Shown here in pieces: positions 1 through 5,745 of a stretch of 5,745 nt of DNA; position 1 is the first letter of the stretch; every line of letters starts with the position of its first letter. Source of the stretch: an uncultured Rhodobacter sp. (GTDB lineage: Bacteria; Pseudomonadota; Alphaproteobacteria; Rhodobacterales; Rhodobacteraceae); the NCBI GenBank assembly GCA_937901435.1, contig CALGTJ010000007.1, positions 1 through 5,745 on the forward strand, read 5' to 3'. A program made the position numbers and the translations under genes. The notes beneath the pieces were generated by a model that worked only from the letters and a program-made list of their open reading frames with translations, was not told the DNA's origin and made no database searches.

Positions 1-1852
1 AAAAGAAGCCATCAAGCGTCGGCGTGCCGTCCTCCATTTCTGTGGCCGGGGCGGCCTCCCACAGGGGGCGAGCCACCTCTTCGATCCGCTGGGCGATGGT
101 TTCCGTTGTCCTAAGGTTATAGCCGGGCGGCGGGATTATGAGGCCAAAAACGAGGTTTCTATTGCCCTCTGGCAGGTATTCGAGCCTTGGAAGAAAGGCC
201 CAACTGGCCACTGCTGCCCCTCCTGCGATCAAAGCGACCATCAAGATCCCCAAGGTGCGGACGCGGACCGTCATCCGCACATAGGCCATGACCAGCGCAT
301 GAAAGGCGGCCCCAAAATGATCCAGCCCCCAAATCGGAATTGGTTTCAGGTCTTTTGAGCTAAGCAACCGACTGGCCAGCGCTGGGATGACCGTGACGGC
401 CACCACGAGGGACAGTAAAACAGAGACGGAAATCGCAACAGCGATGTCGCGGAACAACTGACCGGCCTCAAGTTGCATGATCAGGATAGGCACAAAAACC
501 AGCACCGTGGTCAGCGCAGAGACGAGGATCGCGCCCCAGACCTGCTGCGCGCCGATGTAGGCCGCATCGCGGCGCGATTTGCCCTCTTGGCGCAGGCGGT
601 AGATGTTTTCGAGCACCACAATGGCCGCGTCGACGATCATCCCGACGGCAAAGGCGATACCGGCCAGAGAAATCACGTTTAGCGTTCGCCCGGTGATGGC
701 CATGACAACAAAGGTTGCCACGATGGACACCGGGATCGACAGAGACACCACCATTGTCGCCCGGATCGAGCGCAAAAACAGCATCAGGATCAGGGCCGCC
801 AGCGCGCCGCCAATCCAGATGTTCTGTGTGACCAGCGAAATTGCCCCGTCGATATAGACCGTCTCGTCATAGACTTGCTGAGCCAGCAAACCTTCTTCGG
901 CAATGGGACCAGCCTGAAGTTCACCCAAGGTCATGCGCAACTCTTCCATCACGGCAATCACATTGGCACCGGAGTCGCGCACCACGTTAAAGGCAAGACC
1001 GGGCTCGCCTTTGAAGCGCAGGCGGGCGGTGGGTTCTTTGTAGGCAAAGGCCACCTCTGCCACATCGCCCACCCGGACCCGGCTGGCCCCGCCGGTAACC
1101 GCACCAGAGCGCAGGACGACATTGCGAATGGCCTCTTCGGTGTTCAGGTTGCCTTCGGTGCGCACCACATAGCGCCGCTTGCCCTCGTCCACGTCGCCTG
1201 CCGAGATAGAGATGTTTTCAGATCGCAAAATCCGCACGACTTCTGGCACCGTCAGGCCAAATCGCGACAAACGGCGCGGATCGACGACAATCTGCAATTC
1301 CCGTGTGACGCCGCCAAAGACGTTTACCGCAGACACGCCATCGATCCGTTCCAGCCGGTCTTTGATCACATCCTCGACAAAGTCGCCGTAGGTCGGGATC
1401 GGGCGGGTATTGCCCTCCATCGCCGTCATCAGCACCCAGGCAATCGGGCTGTCATCCGCGCCTGAGGTGTTCAGCGAGGGTTCATTCGCTTCGGCCGGGT
1501 AGCTGCTGACCCGGTCCAGCCGGTTTGACACCAACAGCAGGGATTGGCTCATATCTGTGCCTACCGCGAATTCCAGCGTGACCTCTGCGCGGCCCGTACG
1601 CGACCGCGACGTCATGATTTCAAGGCCTTCCAACCCGCGCAACGCCTCTTCTTGCAGGTTGACGATCTCGCGCTCGATCTCTGATGGGGCAGCGCCGGGC
1701 CAATTGGTTTCAATCACAACAATGGGTTTGCGCACATCCGGCGCAAGTTGGATCGGGATCCGCGACAGGGCGATCATGCCAAACAGGATCGCCATCAAGA
1801 CGGCAGCGACGACCGCGACGGGGCGATCAATGGCGAAGCGTATGAAATCCAT
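1..1852 (-). CDS. RND-family efflux transporter permease (AcrB/HAE-1 type), 3' end outside window
   Basis: Inner-membrane pump subunit that would use the proton gradient to move substrates from periplasm or membrane out through a tripartite complex. I translated the minus strand from the ATG at 1852: 617 codons stay open to the left edge, against roughly 1,000-1,050 residues for the family, so the second half is missing. Visible order: TM1 at about residues 11-31, first periplasmic porter loop at about 38-335 (with the typical WPGAAPSEIE segment near 51-60), then TM2-TM6 at about 343-492 and TM7 at about 535-552, followed by the start of the second porter loop. The TM4 signature reads GMIVDAAIVVLENI (404-417): the first Asp of the AcrB Asp-Asp pair is kept (D408) and the second is Ala (A409). 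The start overlaps the stop of the upstream adaptor gene (TGATG), implying translational coupling; only a weak purine stretch precedes it. Substrate cannot be predicted. Family assignment is firm. Confidence 0.95.
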   Translation of the reverse strand, partial: MDFIRFAIDRPVAVVAAVLMAILFGMIALSRIPIQLAPDVRKPIVVIETNWPGAAPSEIEREIVNLQEEALRGLEGLEIMTSRSRTGRAEVTLEFAVGTDMSQSLLLVSNRLDRVSSYPAEANEPSLNTSGADDSPIAWVLMTAMEGNTRPIPTYGDFVEDVIKDRLERIDGVSAVNVFGGVTRELQIVVDPRRLSRFGLTVPEVVRILRSENISISAGDVDEGKRRYVVRTEGNLNTEEAIRNVVLRSGAVTGGASRVRVGDVAEVAFAYKEPTARLRFKGEPGLAFNVVRDSGANVIAVMEELRMTLGELQAGPIAEEGLLAQQVYDETVYIDGAISLVTQNIWIGGALAALILMLFLRSIRATMVVSLSIPVSIVATFVVMAITGRTLNVISLAGIAFAVGMIVDAAIVVLENIYRLRQEGKSRRDAAYIGAQQVWGAILVSALTTVLVFVPILIMQLEAGQLFRDIAVAISVSVLLSLVVAVTVIPALASRLLSSKDLKPIPIWGLDHFGAAFHALVMAYVRMTVRVRTLGILMVALIAGGAAVASWAFLPRLEYLPEGNRNLVFGLIIPPPGYNLRTTETIAQRIEEVARPLWEAAPATEMEDGTPTLDGFF

Positions 1853-2958
1853 CAGTTTGTCTCTACCGGGTTGGGGGCAATGTCTTGGCCGGGCCGCAGG
1901 CGTTCATTGCCGCGCACAACCACTTGATCGCCGGGGGCAAGCCCGGTCAGAACCTCGTAACGATCGCCAAGCGCGACGCCCAGTTTGACGGTCCGCGGTT
2001 GCGCCTTGCCATCTTCCGCCACGAACACCGTCCAGCCCCCGCGGGCCTGAACCAAGGCGTCCTTGGGAACCGAAAGCACGTCGCGCGCCGCCCCGATCGG
2101 GATCTGCACCGTTACCGACTGACCGACGGCCACATTCGCGAATTGGCCAAGGTCGGGGGCCGTGAACCGCACGGCACGGGTGCGGGTCGAGGTGTTTTCG
2201 ATGGGCAATATCGCGCGCAGTTCCAACGTCAGGGCGTCGCCCGTTTCAAGGCTTGCCTGCATCTGCTGACCGTCGTTCAGCGAGGTGACATAGCGCGACG
2301 GCACGCTGGCCTCGACCTCGAAAGAGTCTGTGTCGATCAAACGGACCACCGGTGTTCCTGCCTGAATGAACGCGCCGGGAATGGTGTTGACCGCGATGAC
2401 CACACCCGAAAACGGCGCTGTGATCTTGCTGCGGTTCAATTGATAGCGGGCCTCTGCCACCTGCGCGCCAATGCTTTTCTCGCGGGTCTCAGCCTCTTTC
2501 AACTGCGAACGCGCTTCCAGCATATCAGCCTCGGCCTCGTCAAAACGCCCCTGTGTAAAGCTCTCGGGCGTGCGCAGCGCAAAGGCGTAGAGCGTGCTTG
2601 TGCGATCCACCCGCAGGCGCGAGGTCGCAATGGACGCCATCGTTTCTGCCATCTGCGCCTCGGCCTGCTCTAGTTGGATGGCAAGCAATTCGGTGTCCAG
2701 ATCGACCAAAAGATCCCCCGCAGCGACGCGCGTTCCGGCCAGAACATGAATGGCTTCAACGGTTCCGGGGATGCGGCTCGCCACTGCGCCATCACGCGAG
2801 GTTACGACCTCTGCGAAAACCGGCACCGTTTCAGACACTTGGCGTATCTCGACGGTCTGAACACCCACGGCCGCCGCGCGCCCCTGCGCCTGCGCCGGTC
2901 CGACGGTCCAAACGGACAAAGAGACGATGATGCAAGCAACTTGGCCGATGAGACGCAT
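1852..2958 (-). CDS. Periplasmic adaptor (membrane-fusion protein, HlyD/AcrA family) of RND efflux system
   Basis: Adaptor that bridges the RND pump encoded next to it and an outer-membrane channel, anchored on the periplasmic side. The product is 368 residues. Residues 1-24 form a Sec signal peptide with a likely AQA|Q cleavage; there is no lipobox cysteine, so it is probably not a lipoprotein. Then come the first lipoyl half and beta strand (about 45-90), an alpha-helical hairpin (about 92-175, rich in Ala, Glu, Gln and Arg), the second lipoyl half (about 176-210, with the typical ITAPFSGVV motif), a beta-barrel domain (about 211-290) and a membrane-proximal domain (about 291-360, with VPKDAL and LAPGDQVVVRG). 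The ATG at 2958 was chosen because it opens the signal peptide and has AGGA 9 bases upstream; an in-frame GTG at 3003 would add 15 residues and lacks such support. It overlaps the transporter start by one base. No TolC-type gene is in view. Confidence 0.93.
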   Translation of the reverse strand: MRLIGQVACIIVSLSVWTVGPAQAQGRAAAVGVQTVEIRQVSETVPVFAEVVTSRDGAVASRIPGTVEAIHVLAGTRVAAGDLLVDLDTELLAIQLEQAEAQMAETMASIATSRLRVDRTSTLYAFALRTPESFTQGRFDEAEADMLEARSQLKEAETREKSIGAQVAEARYQLNRSKITAPFSGVVIAVNTIPGAFIQAGTPVVRLIDTDSFEVEASVPSRYVTSLNDGQQMQASLETGDALTLELRAILPIENTSTRTRAVRFTAPDLGQFANVAVGQSVTVQIPIGAARDVLSVPKDALVQARGGWTVFVAEDGKAQPRTVKLGVALGDRYEVLTGLAPGDQVVVRGNERLRPGQDIAPNPVETN

Positions 2959-2967
2959 GATAAGCCA

Positions 2968-2971
2968 TCCT
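2968..2971 (-). promoter_or_regulatory. Shine-Dalgarno site of the adaptor gene
   Basis: Reading the minus strand, AGGA lies 9 bases before the ATG at 2958. This supports the shorter start, which begins directly with the signal peptide, over the in-frame GTG at 3003. Confidence 0.6.
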
Positions 2972-2980
2972 ATTTTACGG

Positions 2981-3010
2981 TTTAAAGTAGGGCGCGCCTG
3001 CACATTTCAA
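2981..3010 (-). promoter_or_regulatory. Candidate sigma-70 promoter of the efflux operon
   Basis: On the minus strand, TTGAAA (3010-3005, five of six matches to the -35 consensus) is followed after 18 bases by TTTAAA (2986-2981, four of six to the -10). Transcription would start near 2974, leaving a short leader of about 16 bases that still contains the AGGA ribosome site. This is a match by eye; the GC-rich spacer and the closeness to the start codon make it a moderate prediction only. Confidence 0.4.
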
Positions 3011-3282
3011 CTTGCCCGACGCCGAAAGGCTCGGTTCGGGGCAGCGTGTCCGGGGTTGCGATTCTCTACTTAACGGTCGGGCGACACATTTAAGGGATTT
3101 GGAGGCCATGTAAACGACCGCCGTTTTTATGGCATTCCCGTGTCAACAAAAAGAAAATTCCACGTCCATTGGGATCATTTACGCCCCTGTTCCCGTCGTG
3201 CCGATCATCCAACCATGCGTCTGGCCACCAGCAACGTTACGTTCGGGCGTACCTGCAAGCGGAGCGGGGGGCGAGGAATCCG

Positions 3283-3311
3283 TTGCCAGAATGGACGAAG
3301 ATATGCATAGT
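3283..3311 (+). promoter_or_regulatory. Candidate sigma-70 promoter of the vWA gene
   Basis: TTGCCA (3283-3288, five of six matches to the -35 consensus) is followed after an ideal 17-base spacer by CATAGT (3306-3311, four of six to the -10). Transcription would begin near 3318, about 25 bases before the ATG at 3344. The -10 lies within the inverted repeat at 3301-3321, a common arrangement for repressor-controlled promoters. Found by eye, not by a scored matrix. Confidence 0.5.
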
Positions 3312-3321
3312 ACGTGCATAT
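3301..3321. promoter_or_regulatory. Perfect 7-bp inverted repeat, operator-like
   Basis: ATATGCA (3301-3307) and TGCATAT (3315-3321) form a perfect inverted repeat with a 7-base spacer (14 bases between arm centres). It covers the candidate -10 and predicted start of transcription of the vWA gene. This geometry fits a dimeric DNA-binding regulator. There is no T-run after it and the arms are AT-rich, so a transcription terminator is unlikely. The cognate regulator cannot be named from the sequence. Confidence 0.45.
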
Positions 3322-3343
3322 TTTCTCAATTTTTGGTGTGATT

Positions 3344-5116
3344 ATGCGTCTTTTCTTGCTGTTAGCATTTCTTTTGTCCCCTCTTTCCTCGATGGCTCAG
3401 GACCGGTCCCGCGCGATTTTGGTGATGGATGGGTCAGGGTCCATGTGGGGCCAGATCGAAGGACAGGCAAAGATCACCATCGCGCAGGATGTGGTGCGGG
3501 ATCTGTTGGGGACCTTGCCGGATGCGTTGGATCTGGGACTGACGGTCTATGGGCACCGGCGCAAGGGCGATTGTACAGACATCGAAACCATCGTGACGCC
3601 GGGGCCGGACACCCATGCTGGCATTTCTGATGCGGTGAACCGGATCAAGCCCAAGGGCAAAACGCCGATGACCGAGGCTGTGCGTCAGGCTGCGATGGCC
3701 TTGCGCTACACCGAGGAAAAGGCCACGGTTATTCTGGTCTCTGACGGGATCGAGACCTGCGATCCGGACCCCTGCGCCGCCGCGCGTGCGCTGGAAGAGG
3801 CGGGCGTGGATTTCACCGCGCATGTGATCGGCTTTGACGTAACCGACACCGAAGCTTTGCGTCAGATGCAGTGTCTGGCCGAGGAAACCGGTGGTACGTT
3901 CCTGTCCGCCGCAAACGCCGCCGAATTGTCAACGGCGATGACCAGTGTTGTGGCCGTGGCCTCTGCACCAGATCCGATGCCAGAGCCAGAACCCGCCCCT
4001 GTGCCCGTCTCGATTGATTTCATGGCGACGGATGGCAAAAACGGCCCCGTCATCACCGACGCGTTGGTTTGGGACCTGATGCAAGACGGGGCTTTGGTCG
4101 GTGATACATTGAATGTCGACCGTTTTGGCATGACGCTTTTGCCGGGTGAGTATCGTGTCGAGGTCATGCGCCCGGCGGATGAAGCCACCGCAGAGGTGAT
4201 CTTTGGCGTTGGTCAGGTGAATAAGACGGTCAGGGTGGTCTTGCCCGAATTCCGCCCTGCCGCCACGCTTGACGCGGTGGCAAGCGCTGTTGCGGGGTCT
4301 GATATTCAGGTGCGCTGGACCGGGCCAAACGCGAAAAATGACTATATCGCCGTTGTTTCTGGCACGTCAGAAAGACAGATAAACTATACCTATACAAACA
4401 AGGGCAGCCCCCTGACGCTAAGGGTCCCACCAGAGCCGGGCAGGTATGAACTGCGCTATGTTCTGGATGCAGGGCGCAAGGTTCTGGCCACGCAACCGCT
4501 GACAGTGACAGACGTCGCGGCCACTGTGACCCCGGATGGCGCATTGCCTGCGGGGGGGCGGGCCATGGTGCGCTGGACCGGGCCTGATTATCAAAACGAT
4601 TTTATCGCTGTGACAAAAGTAGGCGGAACAGCACAAGAGAGCTATGAATACACCAGAAAAGGCTCTCCCCTACAGATCCAGCTTCCGGCAGATCCGGGCC
4701 TGTATGAGTTGCGCTATGTGATGGATCAATCGCGGCGCATTCTGGCCTCTGTCCCGATAGAGGTGACAGCGGTCAGTGCCACGGTTGCGCCGCCCGCAGA
4801 GATGCCCGCCGGTGGCACGGTTTCGGTGGGATGGACCGGACCCGATGACAGAAACGACTTTATCGCGATCTTTCCAGTCGGAGAAACCCAATATGTTTCT
4901 TATACTTACACGGCAAAGGGGGCTCTGCTGAACCTGAAATTGCCAGCAGAGCCGGGGGCTTACGAGTTGGCCTATGTGCAAAGCCAGGACAGGAACATCC
5001 TTGCCCGCGTGCCTGTGACGGTGACTGCAGTCACGGCCAAAGTGGCCGCGCTTGGCCGCGCTTGGCCCGCTTGCCGCAGGCGGATCTGTGCAGGTGGACT
5101 GGGAGGGGCCCGATAA
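3344..5116 (+). CDS. Secreted vWA-domain protein with C-terminal 86-residue repeats, truncated by a frameshift
   Basis: Predicted exported protein, probably a metal-dependent binding or adhesion-type factor; substrate unknown. The start at 3344 opens directly into a signal peptide (residues 1-19, cleavage about AQ|D or MAQ|D); an in-frame GTG at 3314 would lie upstream of the predicted transcription start. A vWA domain spans about 22-205 with MIDAS residues D29, S31, S33 (DGSGS), T107 and D134. Cysteines 77, 139, 144 and 177 could form disulfides. A Pro/Glu linker (208-222) leads to a small beta-type domain (223-304) and then repeats 1-3 (306-391, 392-477, 478-563). The frame breaks at residue 571 because of a 10-bp duplication; the last 19 residues (572-590) are out of frame before TAA at 5114-5116. 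Without the duplication the open frame would be 779 residues to 5693. Ribosome site weak (GGTG at 3335-3338). The vWA domain call is firm; whether the truncated product is functional is unknown. Confidence 0.9.
   Translation: MRLFLLLAFLLSPLSSMAQDRSRAILVMDGSGSMWGQIEGQAKITIAQDVVRDLLGTLPDALDLGLTVYGHRRKGDCTDIETIVTPGPDTHAGISDAVNRIKPKGKTPMTEAVRQAAMALRYTEEKATVILVSDGIETCDPDPCAAARALEEAGVDFTAHVIGFDVTDTEALRQMQCLAEETGGTFLSAANAAELSTAMTSVVAVASAPDPMPEPEPAPVPVSIDFMATDGKNGPVITDALVWDLMQDGALVGDTLNVDRFGMTLLPGEYRVEVMRPADEATAEVIFGVGQVNKTVRVVLPEFRPAATLDAVASAVAGSDIQVRWTGPNAKNDYIAVVSGTSERQINYTYTNKGSPLTLRVPPEPGRYELRYVLDAGRKVLATQPLTVTDVAATVTPDGALPAGGRAMVRWTGPDYQNDFIAVTKVGGTAQESYEYTRKGSPLQIQLPADPGLYELRYVMDQSRRILASVPIEVTAVSATVAPPAEMPAGGTVSVGWTGPDDRNDFIAIFPVGETQYVSYTYTAKGALLNLKLPAEPGAYELAYVQSQDRNILARVPVTVTAVTAKVAALGRAWPACRRRICAGGLGGAR
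5043..5067 (+). repeat. 10-bp tandem duplication causing the frameshift
   Basis: GGCCGCGCTT occurs at 5044-5053 and again at 5054-5063, followed by GGCC; the period-10 tract spans 5043-5067. The other repeat units have no extra bases here. Deleting one copy gives an uninterrupted frame reading VAALGPLAAGG, which aligns residue for residue with the matching stretch of repeats 2, 3, 5 and 6. The duplication adds 10 bases (one more than a multiple of three) and leads to TAA at 5114. Confidence 0.85.
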
Positions 5117-5693
5117 CCGAAACGATTTCATCGCGCTCTACCCGGTCGGCGAGAGCAACTATGTGTCCTATACCTACACCGCAAAGGGCAAACCCCTGTC
5201 GCTACAGTTGCCCGCGCAACCCGGCGCTTATGAACTGGCCTATGTGCTGGCTCAGAAACGGACCGTAATCGCGCGCATCCCGGTCACGGTCGAGCCCGTG
5301 ACGGCAAGCGTGAGCCCGCCCGCAGACCTGCCCGCCGGGGGCACGGTTGCGGTCACATGGCAGGGACCGGACGACAAGAATGATTTTATCGCCATCTTCC
5401 CCAAAGGCAGCGACACCTATTCGTCCTATGTCTACACCCGGACCGGCAGCCCGGCCAATCTGGTGCTGCCAGCGAGTCCGGGCGACTATGACCTTGCCTA
5501 TGTGCAAAGCGTCGGGCGCACGGTTATCGCACGCGTGCCAGTCACGGTCACAGCGGTTTCTGCCAGTATCACGCCACCGAGCGACTTACCGGCAGGCTCG
5601 ACAGTGCCGGTGGTCTGGGACGGCCCGGACGACAAGAATGATTTTATCGCCATCTTCCCCAAAGGCAGCGACACATATTCATCTTATGTCTAG
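5052..5693 (+). pseudogene. Frameshifted C-terminal remnant of the vWA-repeat gene (repeats 4-6)
   Basis: This frame, one base off from the upstream gene, continues the same repeat array: most of repeat 4, all of repeat 5 and the first 44 residues of repeat 6. It has no signal peptide, no ribosome site and only a TTG as a possible start, so it is best read as the detached tail of the gene that starts at 3344 rather than as its own gene. Its sequence still keeps the repeat landmarks (Trp followed by GPD, NDFIA, YxYT, YELAYV or YDLAYV, ARVPVTV) with no internal stop, so the break is recent. It ends at TAG 5691-5693 in the middle of repeat 6, where the resemblance to repeat 5 stops abruptly, so the natural C terminus is probably missing too. 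Confidence 0.8.
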
Positions 5694-5745
5694 GTGGTGT
5701 CTCGAAACTGGTAGAAATTCTCTGGCGGCGTCTCCGAGCATGTGA
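5694..5745. other. Unrelated sequence after the repeat array; possible mobile-element end
   Basis: Up to 5692 the DNA follows repeat 5 at the same unit position (both read TATGTCTA); from 5693 on there is no resemblance. The new sequence begins GGTGGTGTCTCGAAACTGG. A GG start, the TA (or CTAG) at the junction and the abrupt loss of homology resemble the terminus of an insertion sequence that targets TA or YTAR sites (IS630 or some IS5-family groups). Only about 50 bases are visible, no transposase is present and no second terminus can be checked, so this could also be a deletion or rearrangement joint. Confidence 0.25.

Larger units (their letters stand above)
2959..3343. other. Divergent intergenic region between efflux operon and vWA gene
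   Basis: About 385 bases separate the two start codons. The region is visibly richer in A and T than the flanking genes. It holds the candidate promoter for the leftward operon near its left end and the candidate promoter plus inverted repeat for the rightward gene near its right end. The middle part (about 3015-3280) contains no gene I can support: the open frames there lack ribosome sites or family resemblance. A few short hairpins are present but are too weak to call terminators. The spacing leaves room for a shared regulator to act on both units, but no regulator gene is in the window. Confidence 0.6.
4259..5693 (+). repeat. Tandem array of 258-bp (86-residue) protein repeats, five complete and one partial
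   Basis: Units by alignment of the translation: R1 4259-4516, R2 4517-4774, R3 4775-5032, R4 5033-5300 (268 bases because of the 10-bp duplication), R5 5301-5558, R6 5559-5693 (cut at residue 44). Every full unit is exactly 86 residues. Shared landmarks: Trp at unit position 20, then xGP; NDxI at 27-30; YxYT near 43-46; an LxxP-x-PG stretch near 55-61; Y-E/D-L-x-YV near 63-68; and a closing VPVTVTAV-like strand. The hydrophobic alternation suggests one beta-sandwich domain per unit. R1 and R2 have YELRYV, R3-R6 have Y(E/D)LAYV, so the array splits into an older N-terminal and a younger C-terminal group. Confidence 0.9.

Noticed and set aside
875..1465. 196-codon plus-strand open frame opposite the RND transporter
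   Set aside because: It is an antisense shadow of the transporter, with no ribosome site and no recognisable domain.
1885..2673. Long plus-strand open frame of 262 codons opposite the adaptor gene
   Set aside because: It is the antisense shadow of a gene with clear family features; its translation is rich in His and Arg with no domain, as usual for GC-rich shadows.
3101..3113. GGAGG followed by ATG TAA, resembling a start-stop regulatory mini-ORF on the plus strand
   Set aside because: The ribosome site is only 2 bases from the ATG, too close for normal initiation, and it lies far upstream of the predicted vWA transcription start.
3074..3120. CGGTCG and CGACCG inverted repeat, 35 bases apart
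   Set aside because: Six bases in a GC-rich genome with a long gap is expected by chance.
3112..3126. AAACG/CGTTT hairpin followed by T residues, terminator-like
   Set aside because: The stem has only 5 bp with two GC pairs, and no gene ends just upstream of it on the plus strand.
3141..3146. Perfect TTGACA on the minus strand upstream of the efflux operon
   Set aside because: No acceptable -10 occurs 16-18 bases downstream (the bases there read CGGCGG); the TTGAAA/TTTAAA pair nearer the gene fits better.
3129..3341. 70-residue open frame ending 2 bases before the vWA start codon
   Set aside because: It has no ribosome site, covers the candidate promoter and palindrome, shows low-complexity composition with no recognisable domain, and is best explained by chance.
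5043..5067. Programmed ribosomal frameshift as the explanation for the frame change
   Set aside because: There is no slippery heptamer; the frames are separated by an exact 10-bp DNA duplication, which is a sufficient explanation.
4259..5693. CRISPR array or integron repeat array
   Set aside because: The repeats are 258 bp, contiguous and in coding frame, with no spacers; they are protein domain repeats.

Overview
The window looks like chromosome-type DNA from a GC-rich alphaproteobacterium. The best guess is the Rhodobacterales/Roseobacter group, from remembered similarity of the secreted vWA protein and the efflux genes; no search was run. It holds two divergent transcription units separated by about 385 bases, and both outer ends of the window are incomplete or damaged.

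Left half, minus strand: a two-gene efflux operon. The promoter-proximal gene (2958 to 1852) encodes a periplasmic membrane-fusion (HlyD/AcrA-type) adaptor with a signal peptide. Its stop codon overlaps the start codon of an RND-family inner-membrane transporter (AcrB-like, HAE-1 type) in a TGATG junction. The transporter runs off the left edge after 617 codons, a little over half of the usual length. Adaptor and pump should form two parts of a tripartite envelope exporter. No outer-membrane TolC-like partner or regulator is visible.

Middle (2959-3343): the divergent intergenic region. It has a plausible promoter for the efflux operon and a better-looking one for the rightward gene. The -10 of the rightward promoter sits inside a perfect 7-bp inverted repeat, which resembles an operator.

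Right half, plus strand: a secreted von Willebrand factor A (vWA) protein with an intact metal-binding MIDAS motif, four cysteines in the vWA part, a Pro/Glu linker, a small beta-type domain, and a tandem array of 86-residue beta-rich repeats (five full and one partial). The gene is broken twice. A 10-bp tandem duplication at about 5043-5067 shifts the frame and ends the first product at 590 residues; removing exactly one 10-bp copy restores a perfect reading frame through repeats 4 to 6. Then, halfway through repeat 6, repeat homology stops abruptly and a TAG appears, consistent with a mobile-element insertion or rearrangement whose other side lies outside the window.

The most noteworthy observations are the 10-bp duplication (recent mutation or slippage-type on/off site), the expanding repeat array with 50 bp of perfect identity between its last two units, the sharp junction at about 5692, the operator-like palindrome, and the Asp-to-Ala change in the transporter's proton-relay motif. 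I did not find a clearly new multi-gene system.
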